From contig OX336388.2 of the NCBI GenBank assembly GCA_946902985.2, positions 228,058,467 through 228,122,466 on the forward strand: a stretch of 64,000 bases of DNA. The letters are read 5' to 3'. This DNA comes from Meconema thalassinum (Eukaryota > Arthropoda > Insecta > Orthoptera > Tettigoniidae). Shown piece by piece: positions 1 through 9,814 of the stretch (the first letter of the stretch is position 1; the number at the start of each line of letters is the position of its first letter). A program made the position numbers and the translations under genes. The notes under the pieces were generated by a model, which worked only from the letters and a program-made list of their open reading frames with translations, did not search any database and was not told the DNA's origin.

Positions 1-44
1 AAGTTTACTTTTTCCTCATTTTTGCCAAATGTGAAAAGTAGGCT
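1..44 (-). repeat. Terminal hairpin of a hairpin-capped repeat, cut by the window edge
   Basis: An imperfect palindrome whose arms read AGTTTACTTTTTC and GAAAAGTAGGCT around an A/T-rich centre. The same AGCCTACTTTT...AAAAGTAGGCT cap occurs near 6130, 45740 and 62840, each time next to TTATGAGATC, a microsatellite and a tandem array. Here only the cap is in the window; the body would lie to the left. It directly abuts the mariner fragment. Confidence 0.55.
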
Positions 45-59
45 AAAAATATTCCACCG

Positions 60-600
60 ATGCACAATGTTGAAGATCCTCGTGTGGTAAAACACCGTGT
101 CCTGCTAAGTAAAGAAGTCCATAACCGCCTGCTGCACATCTTCGTCCGACAGGAATGCTCAACCCTTCAAGGCCTTTTTCCAGGGACCTAAGGGGTGATA
201 ATCCTATGGGGAGACATCAGGACTATAGAGCGGTTGCTAGACAGATTCCCACTTGAATTGGCGTACCTTCTGTGTTACGATTTTTGCCGTATGAGGACGT
301 GCATTATCATGAAACAGCACCTCTCGTCGTAGTTTCCCCGGACGTTTCACCTTAATTGTACGCCGTAATTTCCCCCGTGTTGTGCAGCACCGTTCCCCAG
401 TTTTGGAGACACCAGGTTCCTTGAAGGCAATAAGCAATGGGCCCTGGTAATCAAATAATAGGGTGAGCATCACCTTTCCAGCGGATGGTTGGCTCTTGAA
501 CGTCTTGGGACGAGGGGACAATGGATGACAACACTGCATCATTGACGCTTTCAATTCCGGTTCCCAGTGGTGACACCAGGTTTCGTCGTCTGCAACAAAG
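60..600 (-). pseudogene. Mariner transposase fragment
   Basis: The minus strand encodes the catalytic half of a Tc1/mariner transposase. A DETW motif (first catalytic Asp) lies near 585-575, then a conserved GKVMLTLLFDYQGPLL stretch, then HDNARPHTA (second Asp) near 300. After a stop near 237 the reading continues with a degraded YSPD block, where the third Asp would be. The N-terminal helix-turn-helix half is missing: the fragment ends at about 600, where a LINE tail begins. Transposase_1 folds cut and paste DNA at TA sites; this copy cannot. The right limit is probably the insertion point of the neighbouring LINE. Confidence 0.8.
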
Positions 601-1275
601 TTGTTGTTTGAGTCTTCAGCCTTTTGACACGTTTGATGCAGACCTCCATGCCTCCCTGTCCTGAGCTAATCGTTTCAGCTCTACGTAGCTACCACACCCT
701 ACATCCGAGACTATCTGTTTGACATATTCTAACCTTGGTCTACTCCTACAGTTCTTGTCTTCGACCCTTCCTTCCATAACTAAGCTTGCTATTCCTGGAT
801 GTCTTAGTAAGTGTCCTACCAACCTATCTCTTCTCTTCATTAGCAGTCGCCAAAAACATCTCTTCTCTCTCACTCGTCTTAATACCTCTTCGTTTGCAAC
901 CCTATCTACCCATCTGATCTTCATCATTCTCCTGTAACACCATATTTCAAACGCTTCAATTCTCGTCCTTTCTGCTGCACCAATAGTCCAGGTTAAACTT
1001 CCATAAAGCGCCACGCTCTAGACAAAAGCTTTCAAAAATGACTTCCTAATACCCAAATCTATATTCGATGTCAACAGATTCCTTTTCAGTAGAAATGCTT
1101 TCCTTGCCTGAGCCAACCTACATTTTATATCCTCTTTGCTTCGTCCATCACTGGTTATTTTGCTTCCTAAGTAACAGAAGTCTGCTACTTCACCTGCCAA
1201 TTTGATGTCCAGAGAGGCTTCTGATTTATTTCGGCTGCATTCCATTATTTTTGGTTTATATTTATTAATTTAAGT
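600..1275 (-). pseudogene. LINE reverse transcriptase C-terminal fragment (family A, copy 1)
   Basis: Two open stretches, 1018-1245 and 616-1014 on the minus strand, are one reading frame split by a TAG at 1018-1020. They carry the post-catalytic part of a non-LTR reverse transcriptase: FCYLGSKIT, then ALYGSLTWTIGAAERTRIEAF, then RRMMKIRWVDRV and LVGHLLRHPG. The fingers/palm with the YxDD box are absent, as in 5'-truncated LINEs. The 3' end is the tail GAAGACTCAAACAAC at about 600. Copies with the same order occur at 44.8-45.5 kb and 57.6-58.2 kb. Confidence 0.8.
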
Positions 1276-1682
1276 AATTTCTGCAACAATGCGCTCCGGG
1301 AACGTGTTGCCTTCAACATTGAAACGTATCCGTTGCTGTAGGAATCCGGTGTGCCTTTTGTTCGGTATTCAACACCTGGAGTATCCACTGGATGTAGAGC
1401 TAAAGCCTTGTTCCCACGACCTGTGACTTGGCGAGCCTGGCCTGTAGTTTGTCAGACCTCACGCCGTGGGAACTGAAAAACTCGCTATTACTCGGGTTGG
1501 CTCGAGGTGGCTCGGCCTTTCCCGCGTATTGTCGGTACCTCGAAGGCTTGTGGCTCGACGGATGACAAGCCGCAGTACAGCTCGATCACCCGTTCCCACG
1601 GTCTGTTGTGGTTTGTTGCAGTTTTCTGAACGTTTCACTCCTTATAGGTTAGTGGTCTCTATATTTACCACCTACTAAAAGG
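1276..1682. other. No gene recognised; short motif shared with the 13.5 kb region
   Basis: No convincing ORF. The 18-mer TAAAGCCTTGTTCCCACG at 1401 reappears inverted at about 13542, and both places carry GC-rich text with GGGAAC and GCCTGG words. This suggests two remnants of one dispersed repeat. Function unknown. Confidence 0.3.
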
Positions 1683-2312
1683 AGAAAAAATGGATATAGT
1701 CTCTGTTTTTAACTATCTTGGCTCACAGATTTCTGCAGATGGTGACTGCAGTCATGAGAACAAAATACGATTGCTAGGCCACTTGGTAGACAGGCATTTT
1801 CAAATCTGGACAATATCTTAAGGAGTAGAGACCTAACATTAACAACAAAGATCCGTATAATAAGGGCTATGGTTTTTCCAGTTGTGATGTACGGATGTGA
1901 GACCTGGACCATAAGAAAAGCTGAACGCCGTAGAATAGATTCCTTCGAATTATGGTGATGGAGAAAAGATGTTAGAGTTCCATGGACTGCGAAGAGAACC
2001 AATAAGTCAGTTTTACAGCAAATTAAACCTGCTTGTTCCTTGGAGGGCTTAATCCTGAAACAAAAACTGGGCTACTTTGGACACATCATGAGAAGACATA
2101 ATTCATTAGAGAAGACCTTAATGCTGGGGAAGATAGAAGGCACAAGAAGAAGAGGGAGGCATAGAATGAGATGGATGGATGGCATCACAGAAGCAGTAAA
2201 TTCCAGCTTGGAAAATCTTCGAGAGGCAGTGCAGGACAGAAGAAATTGGCGTAGTCTAGTACATAGGGTCACGGAGAGTCGAAATCGACTAAACGAATAG
2301 AGAGAGAGAGAA
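1683..2312 (+). pseudogene. RTE/BovB-like LINE 3' fragment
   Basis: The open end (2040-2300) reads LGYFGHIMRRHNSLEKTLML, GKIEGTRRRGRHRMRWMDGI, then a WRSLVHRVTESRNRL end. This matches the well-known C-terminus of BovB-like RTE reverse transcriptases, which ends in GRQRMRWLDGIT and W-AAVHGV-KSRTRL. Upstream, 1683-2040 keeps recognisable words (FNYLGSQISADGDC) but is broken by stops and frameshifts. An (AG)n tract follows the stop at 2301-2315. The copy is 5' truncated and dead. Confidence 0.8.
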
Positions 2313-2439
2313 AAGGACAATATTTACATTCTCAAAGTTGCTGATGGTTGTACCTTGGGCGATATTTTCTTGTGGAAGTGTTAATATTTTTGAAAACCAA
2401 GTATTACCTCTTCACCTTCTTAATGTAAGGTTATTGAAA

Positions 2440-3232
2440 AAATATTATACGAGCCTTACAGTAGTCGCATATGATGTGTAACATGTGATATGTTATCCTG
2501 CTATGTGTGTCCCGGGAGCGCAAATCCCTTGTTGACATTGAAATAACTACTTGTAAAACTCCACTGACAAATCCTGACCGTAATGAATCATAATTGTTAT
2601 TTGCCGTGGCGGAAGCAATCCACTGCCTACTTGATGCGAGATGCGCATGGCCTCGTTTAGCCGATAGAGCGCACTGCCAAGTATTGGCGCGATTAAAAAT
2701 TAGGTGTGCGGAAAGTATCTTAAATGTGTTTCTCCCAGTGATAGGTTTAGACCAACGAAGTTTCAATTATTGTTTGTAGTCGGCGTTAATATACTGAATT
2801 CCTACGTTGTTTGGAGTGTTTGTTGATGCGATATAGATTCCACATAGCCACATGGCCGACAGTACATCGAGTGCTTACATTAAATAAGAATAGAGAAAAA
2901 GTATTAAGATTTAATAAATCGTAATTGTTTTCATCAAATATGATAAAATGAATATTTTCACACCAAAGAACGACAACTTGAAGATGATTTATTGAAGGAA
3001 TATCATAAATGGGGTCTCCAAACCTTGAACTAAACTGTATGCGATATACATTCCCCATAGCCACATGGCCTACAGTACGCCGTTGTACCGATCTCCGCCG
3101 TCACGCGCGCTCATTGTTTCCGTCCCATGCACTTCCGTCCCATCCACTTCCGTCCCTTTTCCGAAATCATTCCCACAAAAATGACCAGCTACCGAGTGGA
3201 AAGATGTTAGACATCCAAAAAGAATATTATTT
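2440..3232 (+). repeat. Dispersed ~800-bp repeat (family R), copy 1
   Basis: Starts near TACGAGCCTTACAG and ends near GAAAGATGTTAGACATC. An inverted copy occupies 48232-49075 and a rearranged direct copy lies at 50137-50660. Shared landmarks include CACTGCCTACTTGATGCGAG, AACACTCCAAAC (inverted here), the CTTCCGTCCC repeats near 3130-3160, and CCGTTGTACCGATCTCCGCC. There is no coding signal or clear terminal inverted repeat. Probably a non-autonomous mobile element; class unknown. Confidence 0.65.
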
Positions 3233-3274
3233 TTAAATAAAAACAATTGTAATTTTACTTACTTCTATTGGGGG

Positions 3275-3771
3275 TCGTAGCGGCCAGCATGGTTAGCTGC
3301 CGCCCCGGAGGTCCTGGGTTCGATTCCCGGCTCTGCCACGAAATTTGAAAAGTGGTATGAGGACTGGAACGGGGTCTACTCAGCCTCGGGTGGCCCAAAT
3401 GAGTAGAGGGGGTTCGATTCCCACCTCAGCCATCCTCGAAGTGGTTTTCCGTGGTTTCCCACTTCGTCTTCGGGCAAATGCCGGGATGGTACCTACTGTA
3501 AGGCCACGGCCGCCTCCTTCCCTCTTCCTAGCCTATCCATCCCAATCTTCCATCCCTTCCAATCCCTCATGAGGCCCCTGTTTGCTTTGCAGGTGAGGCC
3601 GCCTGGGCGAAGTGCAGATCACACCTCCCCAGTTGTATCCCTCACGACCAGATGTTCCAAGCTCCAGGACACTGCCCATATAGGCGGTAGTGGTGAGTTC
3701 CCTCGCTGAGTCCGTGGGAACCACCAACCTAGAGGGTAAATTGACTAAATAAAAAATAAAATAAATACAAA
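3275..3771 (+). mobile_element. Intact tRNA-derived SINE with 11-bp target site duplication (family S1)
   Basis: The flanks TCTATTGGGGG at 3264-3274 and 3772-3782 are identical, defining a 497-bp insertion. The head is tRNA-like, with a perfect B box GGTTCGATTCC at 3317-3327 and an A-box-like GGTTAGC stretch upstream, as expected for RNA polymerase III transcription. The body has GTGGTTTTCCGTGGTTTCCC and GGCAAATGCCGGGATGG, shared with copies near 17.05, 18.3 and 55.85 kb. The tail is A-rich (TAAATAAAAAATAAAATAAA). It would be mobilised by a LINE in trans. Confidence 0.9.
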
Positions 3772-3782
3772 TCTATTGGGGG

Positions 3783-5280
3783 TGGTGGTAGTTAATACCA
3801 TCAGGAAATGTGGTTAAAATCACACTATTTATTATCAATCCAAGAAAGAAGACATAATCCAAGATTCGCATCATAAAACACAACATATCAAGCCTAACTC
3901 TCCATCCATTAACTGTCTAACCATCCTTTCCATCATCTACAAGAAGAAAATAACCCACCATTCACATCATAAAAACCTAACAAGCTTTCCTTTAACCTCT
4001 CTAAACATAACCAATCCTTTTATCAACACATAATCTCTTCTCTTATTTTCTACACATCTCCATAGAGAATCTAAACAGCATTCTAATTTATCCATACCTA
4101 ACCATGGCAACTTAACTGAATGGGCAAAGCCTCCTGCAACCCATTGCTGGGACACCACAAAGAATCCAAAATGCTCGAGTGCTAGACTCCTTGCAATACC
4201 CAACGATCAGGTGGCCATGCTACTAACCTATATGTGCATTAATAAAAGGAACCGTTTACAATTAAAATTCAAAATTCAACAAATATGACAGTAACAATTG
4301 TAATTTAAATAAATATGGTTGTAATAGTTAAAATTAAATAAACCTATAAAATTTTAAATTATAATATTTTTATTATTTTATTTTTAAGAAAGTAAAAATA
4401 AAATTATAATTACAAAAACAAGATGTTCGGGAAAGAACATATAGCCTACTTTCTCCTAAATGTATGGGTATAGTTATAACTCTCTGTCCTTATCATCTCC
4501 TAATTTCTTCCTATTTGAAGTGCAAATTGGCACACAGGATTTGAACAGTGGCGTTCAAACCATAGTTTATAATTTACCCCAGCATTTTGCAATTCCATCA
4601 GCAAACACTCCAAACACCGACTACTTACAATAATTGAAACTTCGTTGCTCTAATAAGGCCCATCTACAATGCGCAGTCGGCAGTCCGTAGTTGTTAGTCC
4701 TCGGTCGGCAGTCGCGATCGACTCCGTGTATACTATAGGCACCATACACAACATGAAGTTGCAGTTGGTAGCTGGCAGTTGGCAGTCGCGAATTTTATCC
4801 TTGACTGCCAACTACCCGACTGCAGCAATGTAATAACCAATCAGAGCAGATCAGAAACTGACGTCACGTTGTTGTTCTGTGTCGTATACGAATGATATAG
4901 GACTAAGTGAAGTAACTTCGCAACCCGTTAATTTATAGGCTAATCTTAAATACACGGTATAACAAAATAATCCATCTCCAAATCATCCATATTGCAAGTT
5001 TTGAGGTTATCAACAACGCCTTTGTGCACAAAGAATAAACGAATGTTACTGTATTATTACTCCTAGCAGTCGTTAAGACTGGGTTCACTAACTGGCCGGT
5101 ATAGAGCGCTGCTCGAATCTATAGTTTCTGCATAGTACAACTGAAGGCTGGTAGATGTCACTCCGGTGGAGAATGTCGTTTTTTTTAATATATAATTTCC
5201 ATTGCAAAACGCACCATATAACGCTTTATTTTATAACGTCTCAGTACTCAAGAAATAATAACTATAAAAAAATCAAGCAA
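3783..5280. other. AT-rich spacer with repeat scraps
   Basis: No gene. 4250-4440 is very AT-rich. 4595-4655 contains AACACTCCAAACACCGACTA and 5085-5140 contains GGTTCACTAACTGGCCGGTA; both words occur in the family R repeat at 48.6-48.9 kb. 4670-4830 is rich in CAGTCGGCAGT / GGCAGTTGGCAGT words, an imperfect short tandem repeat. Confidence 0.5.
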
Positions 5281-5284
5281 AAAA

Positions 5285-5356
5285 GTTCTACTCTGATAGG
5301 ATTTAAACCCCGGCCAGCCACATGAGAGACGGGAGCTCTAACCACACAGCCAATCG
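5285..5356 (-). repeat. tRNA-like sequence (degenerate pol III-type head)
   Basis: On the minus strand an A-box-like TGGCTGTGTGGTTAGAGC (5335-5352) is followed by a B-box-like GGTTTAAATCC (5299-5309) and, about 15 bases downstream, a T6 run that could terminate pol III. The stems do not close well, so it is a tRNA-derived repeat or pseudogene, not a working tRNA. Confidence 0.5.
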
Positions 5357-5734
5357 TACACTCATAACTCACGCGTTATCGATTAAATACATATAACGTA
5401 CTGTATTAGCAAATAATCACTTGGACTGAAGATTTCTTCACTGGAGTATATTTCAAACCGAGTTCATTTCATATTAAGTTCATATATTTTTTATCAGTAG
5501 GTTATATTGCATGCAACATACTGAAATTAGTAAAATATAGGTCAGAACGAGAGATCAGCTGCCATCTTGTCCAATAGCCGAGACGATTCAGATTTTTAAA
5601 GTCACTTCTAGATTATAATATTACAATATAAACTTTTAATTTCGAACGAACCACGTCGCTTAGAACTGATTAAACGATTCTTGGTTCGATAATCGGAACT
5701 GGTGGGTCCCATGTTATGGATTATAAATTTTGCA

Positions 5735-6166
5735 TAATTCACACGGCCGCCATCCTGAAATGGTACGTTTGATGACCTTGTAGTTTGGGCACAAGACGCG
5801 TCCCATATGAAGGTAGGTTGTTACCAAATTTGGTAAAGATCCGATGATTAGTTTGGTCGTAATGCATTATTAAGTTTTGACCATTCGATTGGCCGCCATT
5901 ACCTTTTGGTAAAGATGGCGGCAATATAAAACATTACACTGAGGTGCCCTTTGCCAGTGCTACCTCTGTACCAAATTTCGTTCAATTCGGTTTAATCGTG
6001 TTCGAATTGATAGGGGGGGACAGACATTCAGAGTACACACACTCACACACACACACACACACACACAGACTCACACACATACACACACACAGCCAGACAC
6101 ACTTTTTTCGCCCTGTAGTGATCTCATAAGTCTACTTTCATTTTTTGCAAAAATCGAAAGTAGGCT
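5735..6166 (-). repeat. Hairpin-capped repeat with (CA)n tract
   Basis: In plus orientation the order is: text with GGCCGCCAT and GATGGCGGC words, CAAATTTCGTTCAATTCGG near 5970, a (CA)n tract at 6040-6095, GATCTCATAAG, then the palindromic cap AGTCTACTTTC...GAAAGTAGGCT at 6128-6165. The mirror-image order is seen at 45739 and 62842. The inner limit is uncertain. It resembles non-autonomous Helitron/Helentron-type elements, which also combine a 3' hairpin with short tandem repeats; that class is an inference. Confidence 0.5.
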
Positions 6167-6332
6167 AATAAATATGAACAAGTATAAGTCAATGAAATCA
6201 TACATTTCAAAAACTAAGAATAATTAATATCAGGCTAAAAAATTAAAATTAAATTTTAACAAATAGGCCTACCGCACAAATAAAATATCTTCAATATTCT
6301 GCCTTATAAACGGTTAAGCCTTGTTCCTTGTT

Positions 6333-9300
6333 ATGAAAGCCGGATCTAAAGATCCTATAGGCTTTCATATAGCCGTGGTAGGATTTTTCGAGATCTCGGA
6401 AACTAAGCGTCGCCCACGGTTCAAACCTATACCAATCGAATCAGAGTCGAAAAAAAATAAATTCAAAAAAAGTCTGTCTGTATGTATGTATGTATGTATG
6501 TACGTATGTGCGTGACGTTTTTGCGTTTAGCAAAGTACAGGTCGCAATTTTCAAGATATCGAGCTGAAATTTGGTACGGTGAAAGAGTTTGGGCCTGTGA
6601 CGAACCCTATTGTTGGGCGTTAAAATCGGTCCACGGCCGGACCTTTTTTTGGGGCCCTGAATTTCATCCTATTTTTTTGAATCGATATATCTCGGAAACG
6701 GCTGGTCGTATCGAAAAATGTTAAATCTACGGGTGTAAGATCTCGGCGGTATGCAACTTTTTTATTACTAATGATTTTTTAATATCTCTCACCGTTTTCT
6801 TTTTTTGGGGCCCTGAAAATGTCCATTGTGCGTGACATATTTGGGTTTAGCGAAGTACAGGTCGCAATTTTCAAGATATCGAGCTGAAATTTGGTACGGT
6901 GAAAGAGTTAGTGACTGTGACGAACTCTTTTGTTGGGCGTTAAAACCGGTGCAGGGACGGATCTTTTTTGGGGGCCCTGAATTTCTAACTTTTTTTTGAA
7001 TCGATATATCTCGGAAACGGTTGGTCGTATCGAAAAATGTTAAATGTACAGGTGTAAGATCTCCGCGGTATGCAACTTTTTTACTCAAAACGATTTTCAG
7101 ATATCTCTCATCGTTTTCTTTTTTTGGGGCCCTGAAAATGTCCATTGTGCGTGACATTTTTGCGTTTAGCTATGTACTGGTCGCAATTTTCAAGATATTA
7201 AGCTAAAATTTGGTACGGTGAAAGAGTTATTGACTGTGACGAATCCTGTTATTGGGCGTTAAGATCGGTGCAGGGCCGAATCTTCTTTGGGGGCCCTGAA
7301 TTTCAAACTTTTTTTTGGAATCGATATATCTCGGAAACGGTTGATCGTATCGAAAAATGTTAAAGGTATAGGTGTAAGATCTCCGCAGTATGCAACATTT
7401 TTACTCAAAACTATCTCTCACCGTTTTCTTTTTTTGGGGCCCTGAAAATGTCCATTGATTGTGACATTTTTGCGTTTAGCTAAGTACTGATCGCAATTTT
7501 CAAGATATTAAGCTGAAATTTGGTACGGTGAAAGAGTTAACGACTGTGATGAATCCTGTTGTTGGGCGTTAAAATCGGTGCAGGGCCGGATCTTTTTGGG
7601 GGGCCCTGAATTTCAAACTTATTTTTGGAATCGATATATCTCGGAAACGGTTGGTCGTATCGAAAAACGTTAAAGGTACAGGTGTAAGATCTCCGCGGTA
7701 TGCAACTTTGTTACTCATAATGATTTTTTGATATCTCTCACCCTTTTCCATTTTGGGGCCCTGAAGATGTCCAGTGTGCGTGACATATTTGGGTATAGCG
7801 AAGTACAGGTCGCAATTTTCAAGATATCGAACTGAAATTTGGTGCGGTGAAAGAGTTAGACCCTGTGAGGAAACCACTAGTCGGGCGTTAAAGACAGTAA
7901 AGGGCCGAATCTTTTTGGGGGGCCCTGAATTTCAAACATTTTTTTGAATCGATATATCTCGGAAACGGTTGGTCGTATCGAAAAACGTTAAATCCACAGG
8001 TGTAAGATCTCCGCGGTATGCAACTTTTTTACTCAAAACGATTTTTTGATATCTCTCACCGTTTTCTTTTTTTGGGGGCCCTGAAAATGTCCATTGTGCG
8101 TGACATTTTTGCGTTTAGCTAAGTACTGGTCGCAATTTTCAAGATATTAAGCTGAAATTTGGTACGGTGAAAGAGTTAGTGACTGTGACGAATCCTATTG
8201 TTGTGCGTTAAGATCGGTGCAGGGCCGGATCTTTTTTGTGGGGCCCTGAATTTCAAACTTTTTTTTTGGAATAGATATATTTCGGAAACGGTTGATCGTA
8301 TCGAAAAATGTTAAAGGTATAGGTGTAAGATCTCCGCGGTATGCAACTTTTTTACTCAAAACGATTTTTTGATATCTCTCACCGTTTTCTTTTTTTGGGG
8401 CCCTGAATTTGTGCGTATGTGCGTGACGTTTTTCGGTTTAGCAAAGTACAGGTCGCAATTTTCAAGATATCAAGCTGTAATTTGGAGCGGTAAAAGAGCT
8501 AGAGCCTATGAGGAACCCAATTTTTCGGCGTTAAAATCGGTGCAGGGCTGTATCTTTTTTCGGGGCCCTGAATTTGAAACTCTTTTGGAATCGATATATC
8601 TCGGAGACGGTTGGTCATATCGAAAAAAGTTAAATACACAAGTGTTAAATCTCCGCGGTATGCAACGATCTTACCCATAACGATTTTTGATATCTCTCAG
8701 CGTTGTCTTTCTTGGGGGCCCTGAAAATGTACGTATGTGCGTGACTTTTTTACGTTTAGCAAACTAGAGGTCGGAATTTTCAAGATATCGAGCTGAAATG
8801 TGTCACGGGGAAAGAAATTGGGCCTGTCAGGAACTCTCTTGTCGGGCGTTAAAATTGGTGCATGGCTGGACCATTCTTTGGGGCCCTGAATTTCATCCTT
8901 TCTTTTTACCCCTGATGATGTTTTGATATCTCTCACCGTTTTCCTTTTCTGGAGCCCCGAATGTCATCCTTTTTTTCGAACTGTTATATCTGGGAAACGG
9001 TTGGCCGTATCTAACAAAGTTAAATCTACAGGTGTAAGATCTCAGTGGTTAGCAACTTTTTCAACCCTTAAGATTTTTTGATATCTCTCACCGATTTGAT
9101 TTTCTGCGGCCCTGAATTTCTTCCTCTTTTTCGAACCGTATTATTTGGGAAACGGTTGAACGTATCGAACAAAGTAAAATCTACAAATTTAGGACCTCAG
9201 TGATTAGCAACTTTTTTAACTCATATGATTTTTTGATATCTCTCACCATTTTCCTTTTTTGGGGCCGTGAATTTCATTCTTTTTTTCGAATCGTTATATC

Positions 9301-9814
9301 TCGGGAAGCGTCGATCCTATCGAAAAAGTTAAATCTACAGGTGTAAGATCTCAGTGATTTGCAACTTTTCTACCCCTTATGATATTTTGATATCTCTCAC
9401 CGTTTTGATGTTATTAAATGTTTTGGTTTTTGAAAAAAAAATGGAGCCCAAATGTATATAACATCTGGTAAAAATTCAACTTATGGTCTAATTAAATTCT
9501 ACGGAAAATTATCTATAATTACTCGTTTTAACCTTTTCAATAAGTTGAATCATGTATTTACAGCAGTAAGATATTTTCCACTTCCGAGGACGTCCGGCTT
9601 TCATAACCATGTGATGGTGTCAGCATTGCCTAGAATAACATTTTATAATTTTTCTACATTTCCTTGCAATCGGGTCGAAGGTCCGAAATGCAAATCCGCA
9701 GGCCTTGCCACCAACGAAGTTGTTGTTTGAGATTATAACCCCTCTTGCTGGCCCCTTGCTGCTGCGCCACCGTCTCATCAAAAGCAGGTCGTGCTGCGTG
9801 GACTCCTACTTGTT
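6333..9814. repeat. Duplicated block 1: hairpin, microsatellite, tandem array, unique tail
   Basis: Begins with a 10-bp perfect inverted repeat TATGAAAGCC / GGCTTTCATA enclosing GGATCT-AA-AGATCC, then a (TATG)n stretch (6480-6505), a tandem array (6520-9400), and a ~390-bp non-repetitive tail with GTATATAACATCTGG and CTTCCGAGGACGTCCGGC. It ends at ACTCCTACTTGTT. The next block (9815-13221) has the same head, array and tail, so the whole block was duplicated in tandem. Open frames inside it are by-products of the repeat. Confidence 0.8.
6520..9405. repeat. Tandem array 1, ~319-bp units giving way to ~155-bp units
   Basis: The anchor GATATCTCTCACCG or a close variant recurs at about 6781, 7100, 7411, 7730, 8049, 8371, 8689, 8925, 9080, 9235 and 9389. 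Spacings are 319, 311, 319, 319, 322, 318, 236, 155, 155 and 154. A long unit contains GGGGCCCTGAA twice. Its first half carries TTTAGCAAAGTACAGGTCGC and CAAGATATCGAGCTGAAATT; its second half carries TATATCTCGGAAACGGTTGG and GGTGTAAGATCTC. The short units at the end are second halves only. Confidence 0.85.

Noticed and set aside
3275..3340. Functional tRNA gene
   Set aside because: The B box is perfect, but the stems do not close and the sequence continues into a SINE body with target duplication. The same applies to the tRNA-like heads near 5.3, 19.4, 51.15, 55.15 and 55.34 kb.
5944..6129. His/Thr-rich frame
   Set aside because: It crosses the (CA)n tract of a hairpin-capped repeat.
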